DNA from: DATBSK01 sp964501785
GTDB lineage: Bacteria; Actinomycetota; Acidimicrobiia; IMCC26256; PALSA-555
Direction of reading: 5' to 3'
Assembly (NCBI GenBank): GCA_964501785.1
Contig: CAZCUD010000013.1
Span: 1 to 64,000, forward strand
Length of the DNA stretch: 64,000 nt
Shown here: in pieces, positions 1 through 7,858 of the stretch
Layout of the letters: each line of letters begins with the position of its first letter
Position numbering within the stretch: position 1 is the first letter of the stretch
Position numbers and translations under genes: made by a program
The notes under the pieces: generated by a model
The model's database searches: none
What the model was told of the DNA's origin: nothing
What the model saw: the letters and a program-made list of their open reading frames with translations, nothing else

Positions 1-273
1 GAGCAGGTCGTCACCTTCTCGGTGGAGCCGGGCGACATCACGGTGCATCACGCGCGCACGCTGCACGGCGCGCCCGCGAACCGCTCGGAGCATCGCCGGC
101 GAGCAGTGTCGGTGCGGTACTGCGGCGACGACGTCGTGTACCGCCGGCGACCCGGGCTTCCGACCGGTCCCGAGCTCGCCGCGATCGTCGACGGAGAGCC
201 CGTGGGACCGCCCGCACATCCGATCGCCTGGCCGACCACGGACGGGCCCGACCCGGCCGTCCGAGAGAGGTAG
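1..273 (+). CDS. Phytanoyl-CoA dioxygenase (PhyH)-like protein, C-terminal part
   Basis: The reading frame is open at the left window edge and ends with TAG at 271-273, so only the last 90 residues are visible. The segment GDITVHHARTLHGAPANRS looks like the C-terminal iron/2-oxoglutarate-binding part of PhyH-family Fe(II)/2OG dioxygenases. In that family a distal His and an Arg a few residues later bind metal and 2-oxoglutarate (here H near LHGAP and the following R residues). Such enzymes hydroxylate unactivated carbons. The substrate cannot be read from this fragment. The stop codon overlaps the Shine-Dalgarno region of the next gene, so the two are probably co-transcribed. Confidence 0.7.
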   Translation, partial: EQVVTFSVEPGDITVHHARTLHGAPANRSEHRRRAVSVRYCGDDVVYRRRPGLPTGPELAAIVDGEPVGPPAHPIAWPTTDGPDPAVRER

Positions 274-280
274 GCCACCA

Positions 281-751
281 GTGGCGCGTGACGAGCCAAA
301 GCTTCCGCCACCGTGGTTCATCCACACGGCGTGGCGGGTGCATCGCGCGCTGTACCGGCTGAGCGGCGGTCGCTTTCTCTGGACCCCGGCGAACAAGCGG
401 GGGTGGGGTGCGCTGCGTCTCACCACGATCGGATGGAGATCGGGCCGCGAGCGCAACGTGATCGTCGGCTACCTCGACGACGGTGAAGATCTGATCGTGC
501 TCGCCATGAACGGGTGGGACGAGGGCGACCCCGCATGGTGGAAGAACCTGGAGGCGAACCCCGACGCGACGGTGCGGCTGTCGGGGCGAGCGCCGCGCCC
601 CGTCCGGGCACGGCGGGCCGAGGGTCCCGAGCGCGAGCGGCTGTGGCAACGATGGCTCGAGGTCGAGCCCGAGATCGACGGCTACGCGAGCCGCCGGTCG
701 AACGAGACGCCGGTGGTCGTGCTCGAGCCGCGGGCCGGAGCAGCGGTGTGA
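281..751 (+). CDS. Nitroreductase / deazaflavin (F420)-dependent oxidoreductase, Ddn family
   Basis: This 156-residue protein has the features of the Ddn-like split-barrel family: an N-terminal helix rich in aromatic residues, the stretch LRLTTIGWRSGRERNVIVGY, and the block WWKNLEANPDATVRL. Actinobacterial relatives use the deazaflavin F420H2 to reduce quinones, nitro compounds or enones. Translation likely starts at GTG 281, preceded by a purine-rich site (GAGAGAGG, 264-271) that overlaps the upstream stop. The gene lies 7 bp after the PhyH-like gene and converges on the monooxygenase gene with 25 bp between the stops. The family assignment is firm; the substrate is unknown. Confidence 0.85.
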   Translation: MARDEPKLPPPWFIHTAWRVHRALYRLSGGRFLWTPANKRGWGALRLTTIGWRSGRERNVIVGYLDDGEDLIVLAMNGWDEGDPAWWKNLEANPDATVRLSGRAPRPVRARRAEGPERERLWQRWLEVEPEIDGYASRRSNETPVVVLEPRAGAAV

Positions 752-776
752 CGGTCCGCCGAACGGAGCAGGACGC

Positions 777-2726
777 TCAGCGCAGCACGTAGTCGGCCGG
801 ATCGACGTGCCGGGTGAGCTCCCAGTACTGGTCGATCGGCCAGGGCGAGAGCGTGTACACCTTGCCCGCGGGGTTCTTGTAGTGGCTGTGCTTGATCGAC
901 GGGTGCGCCCACACGAGTTGGCTGATCTCGTGCTGGTGCCACTCGGCGTACGCGTCGTGCACGTCCGGCTTCACCTCGACGCTGCGCGCGCCCGACGTCA
1001 GCGCGAGCCGGATCGCCTCGAGCGCGTAGCTCACCTGGAACTCGGAGTGGAAGAAGAGGCTGGCGCTGTGCGCGAGGTTCGTCCCCGGCCCGTACACGCA
1101 GAACAGGTTGGGGAAGTTCGGCACCGTGATCCCGAGGTACGCGGTCGGCTCGTCGCCCCACTGGTCGCGCAGCGACACGCCGCCGCGGCCGCGCACCTCC
1201 ATCGGTGCGAGGAACTCGTTGTGACGGAAGCCCGTGGCGAAGCAGATGACGTCGGCGGGCCGGACGACGCCGTCGACGGTCTCGACGCCCTCGGGCACGA
1301 TGCGTGCGATCCCGGTGCGGACGAGCTCGACGTTCGGCTTGCACAGAGCGGCGAGCCACGACCCGTCGTCCTGGAGGATGCGCTTGCCCATCGCCGGGTA
1401 GTCGGGCACGCACTTCTCGATCAGGTCGGGTCGTCCGTCCAGGCCGTGGCGGATCCACGCTTCGAGCCCCGCGGCGCGCGTCGCGTGCACCTCGTTGACC
1501 GAGTGCGCGTCGTCAGCGGCGTAGTCGGGGTCGATCCGGTACTGGGCCGTGCCCATCGACATGCCCGGATACGTCATGAGGAACCGGAACCAACGGCCGT
1601 AGAAGGGAAGGTGGCGCTGCGCCCACCGATCTCCCGGCGGCACCGGGGTGCGGTACACGGGGTTGGGGAACATCCACTGCGCCGTGCGCTGGTAGATCGT
1701 GAGCTCGGCCACCTCGTCCGCGATCGTCGGCGCGATCTGGAAGCCGCTGGCGCCGGCCCCGATCAGCGCGAAGCGTGACCCACCGATGTCGAGGTCGGCC
1801 GGCCAGCGAGCCGAGTGGAACGACGGGCCCGCGAAGCTGTCCATTCCCGGGATCTCCGGGACGTGCGGCAGGTTGAGCGAGCCGACGGCGCTGATGACGA
1901 ACGGCGCCTCCAGCGTCTCCGTCTTCCCGTCGGGGCCGACGATCTCGACGTGCCAGCGGGCATCGGACTCGCTCCAGCACGCCTCGTTGACCGTGGTCCC
2001 GAACCGGCAGTGCGGCGCGAGGTCGTACTTGTCGACGACGCGCGCGAAGTAGTCGCGCAGCTCCGGCTGCTGGCAGTAGTACTCGCTCCAATGGTCGGCC
2101 GGCTCGAAGGAGTAGCAGTACTGGTGGCTGCCGACGTCGACGCGTGCGCCGGGATAGCGGTTCTCCCACCAGGTGCCACCCGGACCCTCGTTCTTCTCGA
2201 TGATCGTGAACGGCAGCCCGGCCTGGGACAAGCGGATGCCGGCGAGGATCCCCGACTCGCCGCAGCCGATCACGATGACGGTTGACGCGGCCTTCACGTC
2301 ATCCGCGATGTCGTCTCCCCAGGTGATGGCACGCGAGTCGGCGCCGTCGAACTGCATGTCCTCGAAGAGCATGTCGACCATGCGCCCCTCGAGGTCCTTC
2401 CCCGCGAGGAACGACATCATCTCGAGGAGCACGTCGCGCGACAGCGGCTGCGGGACGCAGCGCGCGTCGCGATAGGCCGCGATCGCGGGAACGGCGCGGC
2501 GGCGGACCTCTTCCTGGTCCTCGGCGCTCAGGCCGCACTGGTAGTCCATCGCCGACGCGAGCTGGGGCACCCGACGGTCGCGCACCCATGACGCGTCACC
2601 CGTCATGTGCACGAGCGAGCAGAGCAGCGCCGGCACGTTCACGTCGCCGAGGGCCTCGGCGATCGCGACATCGTCGTCGTGGAACGGGACGCCCGCGTGC
2701 GGGTTGCGGGCCTGGATCGAGGTCAT
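777..2726 (-). CDS. Flavin-containing monooxygenase, Baeyer-Villiger type
   Basis: This 649-residue protein carries two Rossmann motifs: GCGESG for FAD at about residue 150 and GAGASG for NADPH in the middle. Between them lies the Baeyer-Villiger fingerprint FxGxxxHxxxWP (seen as FAGPSFHSARWP). Such enzymes insert oxygen next to a ketone, giving esters or lactones from cyclic or steroid-like ketones. The roughly 140 residues before the FAD motif form an N-terminal extension found in a subgroup of these enzymes. I chose ATG 2726 (MTSIQARN). A longer frame reaches 2876 but would overlap the divergent secreted-protein gene and adds a low-complexity, Gly/Arg-rich leader. Confidence 0.88.
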   Translation of the reverse strand: MTSIQARNPHAGVPFHDDDVAIAEALGDVNVPALLCSLVHMTGDASWVRDRRVPQLASAMDYQCGLSAEDQEEVRRRAVPAIAAYRDARCVPQPLSRDVLLEMMSFLAGKDLEGRMVDMLFEDMQFDGADSRAITWGDDIADDVKAASTVIVIGCGESGILAGIRLSQAGLPFTIIEKNEGPGGTWWENRYPGARVDVGSHQYCYSFEPADHWSEYYCQQPELRDYFARVVDKYDLAPHCRFGTTVNEACWSESDARWHVEIVGPDGKTETLEAPFVISAVGSLNLPHVPEIPGMDSFAGPSFHSARWPADLDIGGSRFALIGAGASGFQIAPTIADEVAELTIYQRTAQWMFPNPVYRTPVPPGDRWAQRHLPFYGRWFRFLMTYPGMSMGTAQYRIDPDYAADDAHSVNEVHATRAAGLEAWIRHGLDGRPDLIEKCVPDYPAMGKRILQDDGSWLAALCKPNVELVRTGIARIVPEGVETVDGVVRPADVICFATGFRHNEFLAPMEVRGRGGVSLRDQWGDEPTAYLGITVPNFPNLFCVYGPGTNLAHSASLFFHSEFQVSYALEAIRLALTSGARSVEVKPDVHDAYAEWHQHEISQLVWAHPSIKHSHYKNPAGKVYTLSPWPIDQYWELTRHVDPADYVLR

Positions 2727-2874
2727 CAGCCGAGGATCGTACGGCCGACCGGCCAGGCCGGTCTCGGCGGCGTGACCCCGAGCGGGGTCGCCGATGCCGT
2801 CCCGCCTGCCCCTGCGATCCTCGGCGCTCCCGCTAGTTTCCTGGCCCACTGCACGCGCGAGCGGGGGGTCCGTC

Positions 2875-3324
2875 ATGCCGGAGAGGTCACGTCATCGGTC
2901 GAAGGTCGCCGCGCTCGCGGTCGCGACCTCGCTCGTCGGCGCGTCTGTGGTCGGGGTCTGGGCGTCGGCGGCGGGCGCGGGGGGCGATCGGATCGTGAAG
3001 TCCACCGTGACGTTCAAGCCCCAGCCGTTCGGGGGCCGCGACACGCGCTTCAAGGGCTCGTACCCGACCGGCTACGTGCGGTCCGACAGCCAGGCGTGCC
3101 GCCAGCAGCGCGGTGTCCGGCTCTTCAAGAAGGTCGCCGGGCCCGATCAGGAGATCCTCAGCACCGTCACGTTCCAGGTCGACGGGTACTGGGAGTACCC
3201 GCTGCCACCGCCGCTCGAGCCCGGCACCTACTACGCCCGCATCGAGAGGCGGAAGATCCAGAACACGTCGCGGTCGTTCTGCAGCGAGGATCGCTCACCG
3301 GACGTGAAGGTCGACGCGCCGTAG
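2875..3324 (+). CDS. Small secreted protein, transthyretin-like beta-sandwich (paralogue of the gene at 37472)
   Basis: This 149-residue protein starts with a basic n-region (PERSRHRSK) and a long hydrophobic stretch ending near WASAAGAG, a typical Sec signal peptide. The mature part contains TFKPQPFGGRDT, YPTGYVRS, a Cys, VRLFKKVAGPDQE, GYWEYPLPPPLEPGTYYARI and RSFC. Two cysteines about 60 residues apart could form a disulfide. The pattern (charged turn, W, PGTYYA) resembles Ig/transthyretin-like domains of secreted actinobacterial proteins, but the function is unknown. A close paralogue with the same core lies at 37472-37906. The start at ATG 2875 gives the signal peptide and has a G-rich site (GGGGGGT) just upstream. 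Confidence 0.8.
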   Translation: MPERSRHRSKVAALAVATSLVGASVVGVWASAAGAGGDRIVKSTVTFKPQPFGGRDTRFKGSYPTGYVRSDSQACRQQRGVRLFKKVAGPDQEILSTVTFQVDGYWEYPLPPPLEPGTYYARIERRKIQNTSRSFCSEDRSPDVKVDAP

Positions 3325-3346
3325 CGCACGGGACCGTCCGACACCG

Positions 3347-4333
3347 TCATCGACACCGCGCCGGGCGCTCGGGCTCGCCGTCGCTCGGCGTCGCGGCCCA
3401 TCGTGCGAGCGCGACGTCGGGTGCGTTGGTGAACACGCCGTCGACGCCGGCTGCGAACAACTCGTCCGTCTGCGCGGGGTCGTCGACGGTGTAGGGGTGC
3501 ACGTCGAGGCAGCGCTCGTGCGCGGCCGCGACGAGCGCCGCATCGACGTTGCGGGCGTTCGGACCGACTCCGACCGCGAGCTCGGCCGCTTCGTCCAGCC
3601 GTTCGGGTGCGATCGGGCTGCCGCTCAGGTAGAAGAGCAGCACGAGCGGGAGGTCGGGTCGCTCGTCGGCGATGCGCCGCAGGCTCTCGATGCTGAACGA
3701 CTGCACGATCACCGGCCGGGACGGGCCGGTCAGCGACTCGGACAGCGCGCCCTCGTCGAGGACGTCGAGCAGCGCCCGCTCCATGCCGGGCTGCGCGTCG
3801 GGCGACTTGGTCTCCACGTAGTAGCGGACGTCGTCGCCGTATCGCTCGATGACCTCTCGCATGGTCGGGATCCGCAAGTCGACGAACGCCGGATCGGCGA
3901 GGTCGGGGTATGCCTCGTTGAACCAGGAGCCGACGTCGCACTGACGCAGCTGGGCCAGCGTCTTCTCGCGCACCAGTCCGGTGCAGGCCTCCGCCGGCCC
4001 GCGCGCGGTGCGGTCGAGCGTGTCGTCGTGCATCACCACCAGCTCGCCGTCGGCGGTGAGCTGGAGATCCTGCTCGAGGTAGTCGGCGCCCTGCTCGAGC
4101 GCGAGGTCGTACGCGGCGAAGGTGTGCTCGGGCGCGTACGCGGATGCACCGCGGTGGGCGATCACCACCGCCTCGCGGGCTGCGTCCGGGGCGGGATCGA
4201 CGTCCGCGGTGGTCGGCGACGTGGGTGCGGTCGCGCGACTCCCGGCGTCGTCGCTGCCGCATGCCGCGAGCGCGACCGCGGCGAGCACCACGGCGCACGC
4301 CCACGCCCCGTTGCGACGCGAACACCTGCTCAC
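3347..4333 (-). CDS. Glycerophosphodiester phosphodiesterase, lipoprotein
   Basis: The mature protein begins with the GDPD signature VIAHRGASAYAPEHT and has ELVVMHDDTLDRT, which supplies the paired HRG and HD residues plus acidic metal ligands of the TIM-barrel active site. The late block DELFAAGVDGVFTNAPDVA is the usual family C-terminus. It should hydrolyse glycerophosphodiesters from lipid turnover to glycerol-3-phosphate and an alcohol, anchored outside the membrane. A lipobox (ALAAC) follows a hydrophobic helix. GTG 4333 gives a 25-residue signal up to that Cys. ATG 4396 in frame is the alternative but makes the leader unusually long. Confidence 0.85.
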   Translation of the reverse strand: MSRCSRRNGAWACAVVLAAVALAACGSDDAGSRATAPTSPTTADVDPAPDAAREAVVIAHRGASAYAPEHTFAAYDLALEQGADYLEQDLQLTADGELVVMHDDTLDRTARGPAEACTGLVREKTLAQLRQCDVGSWFNEAYPDLADPAFVDLRIPTMREVIERYGDDVRYYVETKSPDAQPGMERALLDVLDEGALSESLTGPSRPVIVQSFSIESLRRIADERPDLPLVLLFYLSGSPIAPERLDEAAELAVGVGPNARNVDAALVAAAHERCLDVHPYTVDDPAQTDELFAAGVDGVFTNAPDVALARWAATPSDGEPERPARCR

Positions 4334-4399
4334 GAGCCGGCGGCGGGTCCCCACCTGGCCGACCGTAGCGGCGGGGGCACCGCGGCGCGGCGACATGAA

Positions 4400-4411
4400 T
4401 ACGCTGCCGGC
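4400..4411 (+). promoter_or_regulatory. Leaderless -10 element for the PNPOx-like gene
   Basis: TACGCT at 4400-4405 matches the actinobacterial TANNNT -10 box and is followed by exactly six bases and then ATG 4412. This places the transcription start at the start codon. The same geometry recurs at more than a dozen other genes in this window. Confidence 0.55.
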
Positions 4412-4882
4412 ATGGCGACATGGGGAGAGATCGAAGCAGCCGAGCCCGACTTCGCGCGCCGGGCGCGCGCGCTGCTCGACGCCGGACGCCACAAGACGAT
4501 CGCGACGCTGCGCGCCGACGGCTCGCCGCGGATCTCCGGGATCGAGTGCGAGCTCGAAGACGGGCAGCTCCGGTTCGGCTCGATGGCCGGGGCACGCAAG
4601 CTCGCGGACCTGCGGCGAGACCCTCGCTTCGCGCTGCATGGTCCGACGTTCCATCCCGAGGAGGGGAACGAGAGCGCCTGGCCCGGCGAGGCGAAGGTCG
4701 CCGGGCAGGCGATCCCTGCGGGCCCGATCGCCGGCGAGGAAGGCGCCGACGCGCCGGACGGTGAGATGTTCGTCACCGACATCACCGAAGTCGTCGTGAC
4801 GTCGCTCGACCCGACCGCCACGAGGCTCGTCGTGGAGTCGTGGACCCCTGATCGAGGGTTGCGACGCGTCGAGCGTGAGTGA
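4412..4882 (+). CDS. Pyridoxamine 5'-phosphate oxidase-family (FMN split-barrel) protein
   Basis: The 156-residue product shows HKTIATLRADGSPRISGIE, a typical beginning of small PNPOx-like split-barrel proteins, and GSMAGARKLADLRRDPRFALHG, the usual dimer and flavin-binding region. Actinobacterial members bind FMN, F420 or haem; the sequence does not tell which. The start is ATG 4412. A TACGCT box at 4400-4405 ends six bases before the ATG, so the mRNA is probably leaderless. The gene is divergent from the phosphodiesterase gene. Confidence 0.8.
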   Translation: MATWGEIEAAEPDFARRARALLDAGRHKTIATLRADGSPRISGIECELEDGQLRFGSMAGARKLADLRRDPRFALHGPTFHPEEGNESAWPGEAKVAGQAIPAGPIAGEEGADAPDGEMFVTDITEVVVTSLDPTATRLVVESWTPDRGLRRVERE

Positions 4883-4903
4883 CGCTGGGTACGCTGACGC
4901 CCG

Positions 4904-6295
4904 GTGACCCGGCTCGAGACCGACTATCTCGTCGTCGGCGCCGGCGCGATGGGCATGGCCTTCACCGATGCCCTGATCGACCACGCCGACGTGCACGTCA
5001 CGCTCGTCGATCGCCGCCACACGGCCGGCGGCCACTGGGAGGACGCGTACCCGTTCGTCCAGCTGCACCAAGCGTCGCTGTTCTACGGAGTCGCGTCGAC
5101 CGTGCTCGGCTCCGGCACCGTCCAGGAGCACGGGCCCGAAGCCGGTCTCCAGGAGCGGGCGCGCCAGCCGGAGATCCTCGCCTACTACGACGACGTGCTG
5201 CGCCGCCGGTTCGTCGGCTCGGGACGCGTCAACTTCCTCGGTGGGTCGGAGCACCGTGCCGACGGGGCCGCGCACTTCGTGACGTCGCGGGTCTCCGGCG
5301 AGACCCTGGAGGTCGACGTGCGGCGTCGACTGGTGGATGCGACCTACCTGTCGCCGACCGTCCCGGCGACGACACCGCCGCCGTTCGGCGTCGCCGACGA
5401 CGCCGCGGTCGTCGCGATCAACGACCTCGCGCGCCTGGCCGAGGCCGCGAGCAGCTACGTGATCGTCGGCGCGGGCAAGACGGCGACCGACGGGATCGTC
5501 TGGCTGCTCGGCCAGGGCGTGCCCCAGGAGCGAATCGCCTGGGTGCGCCCGCGCGATCCGTGGATGCTCAACCGCGCCATGGTGCAGCCCGACCCGGTCG
5601 TCGCCTCGGGGCTCGTCGCCGACACGTTGGCCGCGGCCGCCGACGCCACCTCGCTCGACGACCTGTTCCTCCGCCTCGAGGCATCCGACGTGATGCTGCG
5701 CGTGGATCGGGCGGTGCTGCCGACCATGGCTAAGACGCCGACGCTCGGCGCCTGGGAGCTCGACCTGCTGCGGACGATCGAGCACGTCGTGCGCCTCGGC
5801 CATGTTCGCCACGTGACGACGCACGAGATCGTGCTCGACAAGGGCTCGATCCGTCTCCCGCCCGGCGCGCTGGTCGTGCACTGCGCCGCGTCGGGCCTCC
5901 AGTACCCACCGCTGGCGCCGATCTGGGTGTCCGACGCGATCCGGCTCCAGACGATCCGCGCCGGGTTCCCGTGCTTCTGCGCCGCGCTGGCCGGCTACGT
6001 GGAGGCGACGCGCGACGACGACCGCGAGCGCAACAGGGTCTGCCCGCCGAACCTCTTCCCCGACGATGCGGCGAGCTGGGCGCGCATGCAGGTGCGGGGC
6101 GCGATCGCGGCTCGCACCTACGGCGCCGAGCCCGACATCGCCGCGTGGGCCGACGACTGCGCGCTGAACCCCGCACGCACCACACCCTCGCAACGTGACG
6201 ACCCGGCCGTGCTCGCCGCCGCTGCCCGCGTCGCGGAGCACCTCGAACCGGGTCTGGCACGGCTCTCAGCGCTGTCCGGCGAGCCGCTCCGCTAG
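4904..6295 (+). CDS. FAD/NAD(P)-binding oxidoreductase (flavin monooxygenase-like)
   Basis: The 463-residue protein opens with an FAD Rossmann motif (DYLVVGAGAMGMAF) followed by an acidic strand end and GGHWEDAYPFVQLHQ. A second dinucleotide motif, YVIVGAGKTATD, lies near residue 190. This layout matches class B flavin monooxygenase-like proteins, but the BVMO fingerprint is absent, so calling it a monooxygenase is tentative. GTG 4904 is chosen because TACGCT at 4890-4895 lies eight bases upstream, consistent with leaderless transcription, and because no earlier start in this frame is credible. It follows the PNPOx-like gene by 21 bp in the same direction. Confidence 0.75.
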   Translation: MTRLETDYLVVGAGAMGMAFTDALIDHADVHVTLVDRRHTAGGHWEDAYPFVQLHQASLFYGVASTVLGSGTVQEHGPEAGLQERARQPEILAYYDDVLRRRFVGSGRVNFLGGSEHRADGAAHFVTSRVSGETLEVDVRRRLVDATYLSPTVPATTPPPFGVADDAAVVAINDLARLAEAASSYVIVGAGKTATDGIVWLLGQGVPQERIAWVRPRDPWMLNRAMVQPDPVVASGLVADTLAAAADATSLDDLFLRLEASDVMLRVDRAVLPTMAKTPTLGAWELDLLRTIEHVVRLGHVRHVTTHEIVLDKGSIRLPPGALVVHCAASGLQYPPLAPIWVSDAIRLQTIRAGFPCFCAALAGYVEATRDDDRERNRVCPPNLFPDDAASWARMQVRGAIAARTYGAEPDIAAWADDCALNPARTTPSQRDDPAVLAAAARVAEHLEPGLARLSALSGEPLR

Positions 6296-6354
6296 GACGG
6301 CGGTCGCTGAGCCATCCACGCGCTCCGGGCTCGCACCGCGACAGGATCTGGTGC

Positions 6355-6840
6355 ATGGCCTCCGACGCCCCCTTCGACACCGAACCGCTGCGTGAACGCA
6401 TGGAGGAGCTGCTCGACGAGTACCGCGCCGCCCTGCAACGGAGCGTCGACGGTCTCACCGAGGGCGAAGCCCGGGCACGGCTCGTCCCGTCGGCGACGAC
6501 GCTGCTCGGACTGCTCAAGCACGCGACGTTCGTGGAAGGCGTCTGGTTCGACCAGGCGGTGACAGCGCGCTCCTACGCGGAGATCGGCATCCCCGACACC
6601 GTCGATGGCTCGTTCGCGCTCGTCGACGGCGACACCGTCGAGACGGTCCAGACAACGCACCGACTGCGATGCGAGGAGTCGCGCCGACGGATGGCCGACC
6701 TCCCACTCGACGCGAGCGTCACCGGACGCGGCGAGCGTCCCGTCTGGGCCCTGTACCTCCAGGTGCTGCGCGAGCTCGCGCAGCACGCCGGTCACGCGGA
6801 CATCCTCCGCGAGCAGATCGTCGCAGCGCGCCTCGCCTGA
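6355..6840 (+). CDS. DinB-superfamily protein (DUF664 type), putative mycothiol-dependent enzyme
   Basis: This is a 161-residue four-helix-bundle protein. The histidines expected to bind metal are visible in LLKHATFVEGVWF and in ELAQHAGHADILREQI, the latter being the hallmark C-terminal motif of the DUF664 DinB subfamily. Relatives are thiol-dependent S-transferases or isomerases that use mycothiol or bacillithiol. The start is ATG 6355 with AGGA eight to nine bases upstream. Neighbouring genes give no substrate clue. Three more proteins of the wider superfamily are encoded at 24138, 27005 and 33879. Confidence 0.8.
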   Translation: MASDAPFDTEPLRERMEELLDEYRAALQRSVDGLTEGEARARLVPSATTLLGLLKHATFVEGVWFDQAVTARSYAEIGIPDTVDGSFALVDGDTVETVQTTHRLRCEESRRRMADLPLDASVTGRGERPVWALYLQVLRELAQHAGHADILREQIVAARLA

Positions 6841-6892
6841 GGCGCGCCGAACGCGCGCTAGCACCGGACTCCCTCGGCCTGCTCACTGACAG

Positions 6893-6928
6893 TTGACATG
6901 TGACCTTTTAGTCACCTATTGTCCTGGC
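6893..6928 (+). promoter_or_regulatory. Promoter and operator of the arsR-SRPBCC operon
   Basis: A -35 box TTGACA (6893-6898) and a -10 box TATTGT (6917-6922) are separated by 18 bp, and the GTG start lies six bases after the -10. Between the boxes sits the inverted repeat GTGAC-N6-GTCAC (6900-6915). A repressor bound there would block polymerase, the usual autoregulatory arrangement for ArsR-family genes. Confidence 0.7.
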
Positions 6929-7252
6929 GTGGACGACGACGACCGCGTCTTCAAGGCACTCGCCGACCCGACTCGACGCTCACTGCTCGACCGCCTGTAC
7001 CTGCGGGACGGGCAGACGCTCACCGAGCTCGAGGCAGATCTCGAGATGACGCGCTTCGGCGTCATGAAGCACCTGCGAGTGCTCGAAGAGGCCGGGCTCG
7101 TCGTCGCACGACGGTCGGGCCGGGAGAAGCACCACTTCCTGAACCCGGTCCCGATCCGGTTGGTCCACGACCGCTGGATCGACAAGTACACCGAGCGCCG
7201 GGTGTCGGCGCTCGCGGATCTCAAGGCAACGCTCGAAGAGGAGACGGCATGA
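6929..7252 (+). CDS. ArsR-family winged-helix transcriptional regulator
   Basis: The 107-residue product has the ArsR fold: FKALADPTRRSLLDRLYLRDGQTLTELE, the recognition helix region MTRFGVMKHLRVLEEAGLV and a wing with RRSGREKHHFLNPVPI. There is no metal-binding Cys cluster, so it belongs to the group that pairs with AHSA1/SRPBCC proteins. The GTG start at 6929 fits a leaderless mRNA from the promoter just upstream. An ATG at 6893 lies inside the -35 box and is rejected. Its stop overlaps the next gene's ATG (ATGA), so the two are translationally coupled. Confidence 0.88.
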   Translation: MDDDDRVFKALADPTRRSLLDRLYLRDGQTLTELEADLEMTRFGVMKHLRVLEEAGLVVARRSGREKHHFLNPVPIRLVHDRWIDKYTERRVSALADLKATLEEETA

Positions 7253-7770
7253 GCACGATCACGGAGCAGAAGCAGACGACCCAGGTGTACCGGGTCTTCA
7301 TCAAGGCGAGCCGCCAGACGGTGTGGGACGCGATCACCACTCCCGAGTGGACCGAGCGCTACGGCTACGGCGGGCGCGTCGAGTACGACCTGAAGAAGGG
7401 CGGCACGTACAAGCACTACCCGAGCCTCGAGATGGTGCAGGCCGGCAAGGAGCACGGCTTCCCCGTCCCCGACGTCGTGGTCGACGGCGAGGTGCTCGAG
7501 GCCGATCCGCCGAAGCGGCTCGTGCACACGTGGCACTTCATGATGTCGCCCGAGCTCGCCGACGACGCCGTCGGCACCCTCACCTACGAGCTCGAGGAGC
7601 TGCAGGGCGGTGTGACGCGCCTCACGCTGATCCACGAGCTCGAGGGCGCGGAGGCGACCGCGCAGATGGTCAGCAGCGACGAGGACCCCGAGAGCGGCGG
7701 GGGCGGCTGGGCCTGGGTGCTCAGCGACCTCAAGTCTGTGCTCGAGACGGGCAAGCGCCTCTCGGACTGA
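7249..7770 (+). CDS. SRPBCC / AHSA1-type ligand-binding protein
   Basis: The 173-residue protein has the START/Bet v1-like AHSA1 pattern: VYRVFIKASRQTVWDAITTPEWTERYG, a central GGEVLEADPPKRLVHTW-like strand and a C-terminal long helix GGWAWVLSDLKSVLETG. Such proteins bind hydrophobic ligands. When encoded behind an ArsR-like gene, the pair usually forms a small stress- or ligand-responsive unit. It overlaps the regulator by four bases (ATGA) and is followed by a strong hairpin. Confidence 0.85.
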   Translation: MSTITEQKQTTQVYRVFIKASRQTVWDAITTPEWTERYGYGGRVEYDLKKGGTYKHYPSLEMVQAGKEHGFPVPDVVVDGEVLEADPPKRLVHTWHFMMSPELADDAVGTLTYELEELQGGVTRLTLIHELEGAEATAQMVSSDEDPESGGGGWAWVLSDLKSVLETGKRLSD

Positions 7771-7774
7771 CGCA

Positions 7775-7810
7775 CACGGGGTGGGGTCCGGACCGGACCC
7801 CACCCCGGTG
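7775..7810. terminator. Bidirectional hairpin terminator
   Basis: A 12-bp perfect stem (GGGGTGGGGTCC at 7778-7789 with its complement at 7795-7806) closes a five-base loop between the convergent arsR-SRPBCC operon and the first sulfatase gene. There is no long T-run, as is common at high GC. Confidence 0.7.
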
Positions 7811-7858
7811 CGTTCGCGCCTTCACCGGGCGGGCGGCGAAGCGCCCGGGCCCGCGTGG

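Noticed and set aside
2727..2876. N-terminal extension of the monooxygenase to ATG 2876
   Set aside because: It overlaps the divergent secreted-protein start and its translation is low-complexity without family resemblance. ATG 2726 gives a normal enzyme length.
3347..6241. Very long minus-strand frame covering several plus-strand genes upstream of the phosphodiesterase
   Set aside because: Only the phosphodiesterase part has domain content. The rest is antisense to the PNPOx-like and FAD-protein genes and is open because of high GC content.
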